A DNA stretch of 7,740 bases from WLJO01 sp945889085 (lineage in GTDB: Bacteria > Actinomycetota > Acidimicrobiia > Acidimicrobiales > Ilumatobacteraceae): contig CAMDBM010000067.1 of assembly GCA_945889085.1 (NCBI GenBank), positions 1-7,740 of the forward strand, in the 5' to 3' direction. The notes under the pieces were generated by a model that made no database searches, had not been told where the DNA came from, and was given only the letters and a program-made list of their open reading frames with translations. Both the position numbers and the translations under genes were made by a program. Numbering within the stretch: position 1 is the first letter of the stretch; every line of letters starts with the position of its first letter. Below, one piece after another: positions 5,866 through 7,740 of this stretch.

Positions 5866-6657
5866 ATGGCCAGACTGACGAAGTTGTCCCGGTCGATCGG
5901 GGGGAAGGTGGCGATCGTCACGGGCGCTGCCTCCGGAATGGGCCGCGCAACCGCGCACCTCTTCGCCGACGAGGGTGCCCGGGTTGCCGTTGTCGACATC
6001 GGCCAGAGCCGGGTGGACGCCGTCGTTGCCGAGATCCACGCGGTGCACGGGGCCGACGCGGCGACCGGCTGGGTGTGCGACGTGTCGGATCATGGCGCGA
6101 TCCATCGCCTGGTCGACGAGGTGGCGGCAGCATTCGGTGCGATCGATATTTTAGTGAACAACGCAGGGGTTGCCCTCCCGAACTCGGTGTTCCAGGACGA
6201 GGACACCTTCGAGGAGAACTGGGACCGAACGGTTGCGGTCAACCTCACCGCCCACTCCCGCCTTGTCCGTGCCTGTCTCCCGCACCTCATGCGCAGCGGC
6301 GCCGGACGCGTGGTCAATATCGCATCCACCGAGGCAATCGTCACCGGTCCGGGGCTCATGGCATACGCAGCGACAAAGGCGGGGGTCGTCGGGCTCACGA
6401 AGAGCCTCGCTGTGGAGCTCGGCAAGCACGGCGTCAACGTGAACTGCATTTACCCGGGCCCGATCAACACGGGAATGACCTCGGGTATCGAGGACAAAGA
6501 CAAGGAGACCTATGCCCGCCGCCGGGTGCCGCTGCGCCGCTACGGGGACCCGGAAGAGGTTGCACAGATGACACTCAACCTCTGCCTGCCGGCTTCCAGT
6601 TTCGTCACCGGTGCGGCCATCGCGGTCGACGGTGGCATGAGTATCCGACACACCTGA
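5866..6657 (+). CDS. Short-chain dehydrogenase/reductase (classical SDR)
   Basis: The 263-residue protein has every landmark of a classical SDR: cofactor-binding TGAASGMG (19-26), NNAG (98-101), Asn126 in AVNLTAH, catalytic Ser154, and Tyr167/Lys171 of the YAATK motif. YPGPINTGM follows at 196-204, and the C-terminal SFVTGAAIAVDGG segment is at 245-257. Asp44 at the end of the second strand (VAVVDI) favours NAD(H) over NADP(H). It would oxidise or reduce an alcohol/ketone of unknown identity in the cytoplasm; a FabG-like ketoacyl role cannot be excluded. The ATG at 5866 follows GGAAGG at 6 nt. The gene is divergent from the TetR regulator, which makes it a likely target, and ctaA follows after 21 bp. 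Leu96 is encoded by TTA (6151-6153), a rare codon in such GC-rich genomes. Confidence 0.94.
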   Translation: MARLTKLSRSIGGKVAIVTGAASGMGRATAHLFADEGARVAVVDIGQSRVDAVVAEIHAVHGADAATGWVCDVSDHGAIHRLVDEVAAAFGAIDILVNNAGVALPNSVFQDEDTFEENWDRTVAVNLTAHSRLVRACLPHLMRSGAGRVVNIASTEAIVTGPGLMAYAATKAGVVGLTKSLAVELGKHGVNVNCIYPGPINTGMTSGIEDKDKETYARRRVPLRRYGDPEEVAQMTLNLCLPASSFVTGAAIAVDGGMSIRHT

Positions 6658-6662
6658 GCCCG

Positions 6663-6678
6663 TACGCTGTTGACGGTC
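6663..6678 (+). promoter_or_regulatory. Putative promoter (-10 TACGCT) just before ctaA
   Basis: TACGCT (6663-6668) lies 10 nt before the ATG at 6679, giving a predicted leader of only a few nucleotides. No Shine-Dalgarno sequence is seen. A TTG at 6670 is in frame but only 1 nt after the box, so it could hardly be on the transcript; this favours the ATG. The spacing is 2-3 nt longer than at the other leaderless candidates, so confidence is lower. Confidence 0.35.
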
Positions 6679-7629
6679 ATGAGAGTCCCCCGCCTCCGTC
6701 CGAAGACCTATCGCGCCATCACGTTCGCGTCCCTCGTGTCGCTCGCCGCCATCGTCGTGACCGGCGCACTCGTTCGCCTCACCGACTCCGGACTCGGCTG
6801 CTCGGACTGGCCGCGGTGCAGCGACGACAAGATCATCGACGTATCGAGCACCCATGCTGCGGTGGAGCAGATCAATCGATTGTTCACCGGGGTGGTATCG
6901 CTAGCGGTCATCCTCGCCGTCGCTGGCTCGCTGATCCGCTCCCCTCGACGCAAGGATCTCACCTGGCTGTCGCTGTCGCTCGTGATCGGTGTCATCGGCC
7001 AGGCGGTCGTGGGCGGGATCGTGGTGCTCACCCATCTCAACCCGATCGCCGTCCAGCAGCACTTCCTCCTCTCGATGGTGATTCTGGCTGCCGCCGCCGT
7101 CCTCCACCGCCGGGCGACGCTGCTCGACGGTGAGCGTTGGGTCCGAGCTGTCGAACCGGGAACGATGCGTCTCGTCTGGCTCGTCGCTGCGCTCACGGCA
7201 CTAGCGATCGTGACCGGTACCGTCACCACCGGTACCGGACCGCACAGCGGCATGCACAAGGGCGAGTACGTACGACGCTTCGGCTTTGAGATTTCCTCGG
7301 TGGCGCGCGTCCACAGTTCAGCCGTGATCCTCACCGTTCTCGCCGCGCTGTGGCTCGTCTGGAGGGTGCGTGGCAGGTCCGACCGCCTACGACTCGAGAA
7401 CGCGATCTCCACCGTGCTTGTGGTGGCCCTCACACAGGGCGCCGTCGGATACCTCCAGTATTTCAACGGCGTGCCGGTGGTGCTCGTGGCCCTCCACGTC
7501 GGTTTCGCGACGACTCTCTGGCTCAGTGTCGTGTACCTGCTGGTCGCCACCCGCAGCGTCGTGGCGGGAGAGCAGCCCCTGCCGTCAGACGAAGTGGGCG
7601 AGCTCTCGGCAGACGTCGTAGAAGTCTGA
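6679..7629 (+). CDS. ctaA: Heme A synthase (COX15/CtaA family)
   Basis: This membrane enzyme oxidises the C8 methyl of heme O to the formyl group of heme A, the cofactor of aa3-type cytochrome c oxidase. The 316-residue product has about eight membrane segments (near 15-35, 64-86, 98-118, 126-142, 164-184, 210-230, 243-262, 267-290). The family hallmark VRLTDSGLGCSDWPRC is at 32-47, with the cysteine pair Cys41/Cys47 in the first extracytoplasmic loop. Candidate heme-ligand histidines are His59, His128 (in NPIAVQQHFL), His212 (ARVHSS) and His273 (ALHVGF). TGTGPHSG (184-191) is also typical. The usual ExxHR reads EQINR (63-67) with His59 upstream, which I recall as the actinobacterial form. 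The ATG at 6679 is preferred to a TTG at 6670. The tail after about residue 292 is cytoplasmic and variable, and it overlaps the opposing gene. Confidence 0.93.
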   Translation: MRVPRLRPKTYRAITFASLVSLAAIVVTGALVRLTDSGLGCSDWPRCSDDKIIDVSSTHAAVEQINRLFTGVVSLAVILAVAGSLIRSPRRKDLTWLSLSLVIGVIGQAVVGGIVVLTHLNPIAVQQHFLLSMVILAAAAVLHRRATLLDGERWVRAVEPGTMRLVWLVAALTALAIVTGTVTTGTGPHSGMHKGEYVRRFGFEISSVARVHSSAVILTVLAALWLVWRVRGRSDRLRLENAISTVLVVALTQGAVGYLQYFNGVPVVLVALHVGFATTLWLSVVYLLVATRSVVAGEQPLPSDEVGELSADVVEV

Positions 7630-7740
7630 CACCGTCTCTTCGATGATCTGGCGGACGGGTAGCACGGACTCGATCCTGCCTGCCACCTGGCCGGTGAGCG
7701 CAAGGGCGGCCTCCATGTCCCCACCGAAGTAGAGATCCAT
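7585..7740 (-). CDS. Nitronate monooxygenase-like flavoprotein, C-terminal end (partial)
   Basis: A minus-strand frame is open from the right edge of the window to TGA at 7587-7585, giving 51 residues. They contain GGDMEAALALTGQVAGRI followed by PVRQIIEE, which resembles the C-terminus of nitronate monooxygenases (2-nitropropane dioxygenase, NPD family) and the related FabK flavoproteins: a (E/G)GD start, a GQVAG helix segment and a PV.EIIEE helix. These are FMN-binding TIM barrels that oxidise nitronates or reduce enoyl-ACP. Flavin and catalytic residues lie outside the window, so the exact type is open. The ATG at 7740-7738 is internal, since family members are over 300 residues. The last 45 bp overlap the end of ctaA on the other strand, so the two transcripts converge. 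Confidence 0.75.
   Translation of the reverse strand: MDLYFGGDMEAALALTGQVAGRIESVLPVRQIIEETVSDFYDVCRELAHFV

Noticed and set aside
6670..6678. TTG at 6670 as start of ctaA.
   Set aside because: It is 1 nt after the putative -10 box, has no Shine-Dalgarno sequence, and adds only three residues before a good ATG.
6865..6879. Apparent loss of a heme-ligand histidine in CtaA (EQINR where ExxHR is usual).
   Set aside because: His59 lies four residues upstream of the glutamate, and I recall actinobacterial CtaA proteins having this arrangement, so it is probably normal and not a defect.
6075..7133. Long plus-strand frame across the SDR/ctaA junction, and a minus-strand frame at 6708-7724.
   Set aside because: Both are shadow frames of the SDR and ctaA genes with biased, motif-free translations.
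7213..7237. Direct repeat ACCGGTACCG twice within ctaA.
   Set aside because: It encodes the conserved TGTVTTGTGP stretch, so protein constraint and codon choice explain it.
1..7740. A defence system, CRISPR array, mobile element, or biosynthetic cluster.
   Set aside because: No repeats arrayed at regular spacing, transposase, integrase, nuclease, toxin-antitoxin or synthase domains are visible; the genes belong to common metabolic and envelope families.

Overview
The window is a GC-rich (about two-thirds by eye), densely coding bacterial chromosome segment. It looks actinobacterial, and I would guess Acidimicrobiia or a relative. The reasons are promoters with only a TAnnnT -10 box placed 7-8 nt before the start codon (leaderless mRNAs), GTG starts, two small lipoproteins of an actinobacterial style, an Rv2258c-like methyltransferase, and a CtaA with an actinobacterial-type first histidine region. 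The taxonomic placement is inference. I see no rRNA, tRNA, CRISPR array, insertion sequence or phage gene.

Layout. Region 1 (2-2890, + strand): the C-terminal ATPase half of an ABC exporter, cut by the window start; two small lipoprotein genes of unknown function whose products share a Cys...AP...CysGly helical domain; and a histidine (phosphoglycerate-mutase-like) phosphatase overlapping the second lipoprotein gene by 4 bp (ATGA). Region 2 (2935-4011, +): an Rv2258c-like SAM-dependent methyltransferase with an N-terminal winged helix. Region 3 (4052-5691, - strand): a TetR-family regulator followed by a zinc-independent NADPH:quinone-oxidoreductase-type MDR enzyme, convergent with region 2. 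Region 4 (5866-7629, +): a classical SDR dehydrogenase divergent from the TetR gene, then heme A synthase (ctaA). Region 5 (7585-7740, -): the C-terminal 51 codons of a nitronate monooxygenase-like flavoprotein. Its stop lies 45 bp inside the 3' end of ctaA on the opposite strand.

How they may work together. The TetR gene sits between the MDR oxidoreductase (same strand, downstream) and the divergent SDR, so it most likely controls one or both. The 174-bp divergent spacer carries a 9-bp element repeated in inverted orientation near the two putative transcription starts, plus a tandem CCTAGGC palindrome. CtaA makes heme A for an aa3-type oxidase and seems a housekeeping neighbour. The exporter, lipoproteins and phosphatase may form a loosely co-transcribed cell-envelope group, but no shared pathway can be read from sequence.

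Most genes are ordinary members of known families. The signals most worth a second look are the paired homologous lipoproteins, the recurrent leaderless promoter architecture, the TetR/SDR spacer, and the ctaA/nitronate monooxygenase tail-to-tail overlap.
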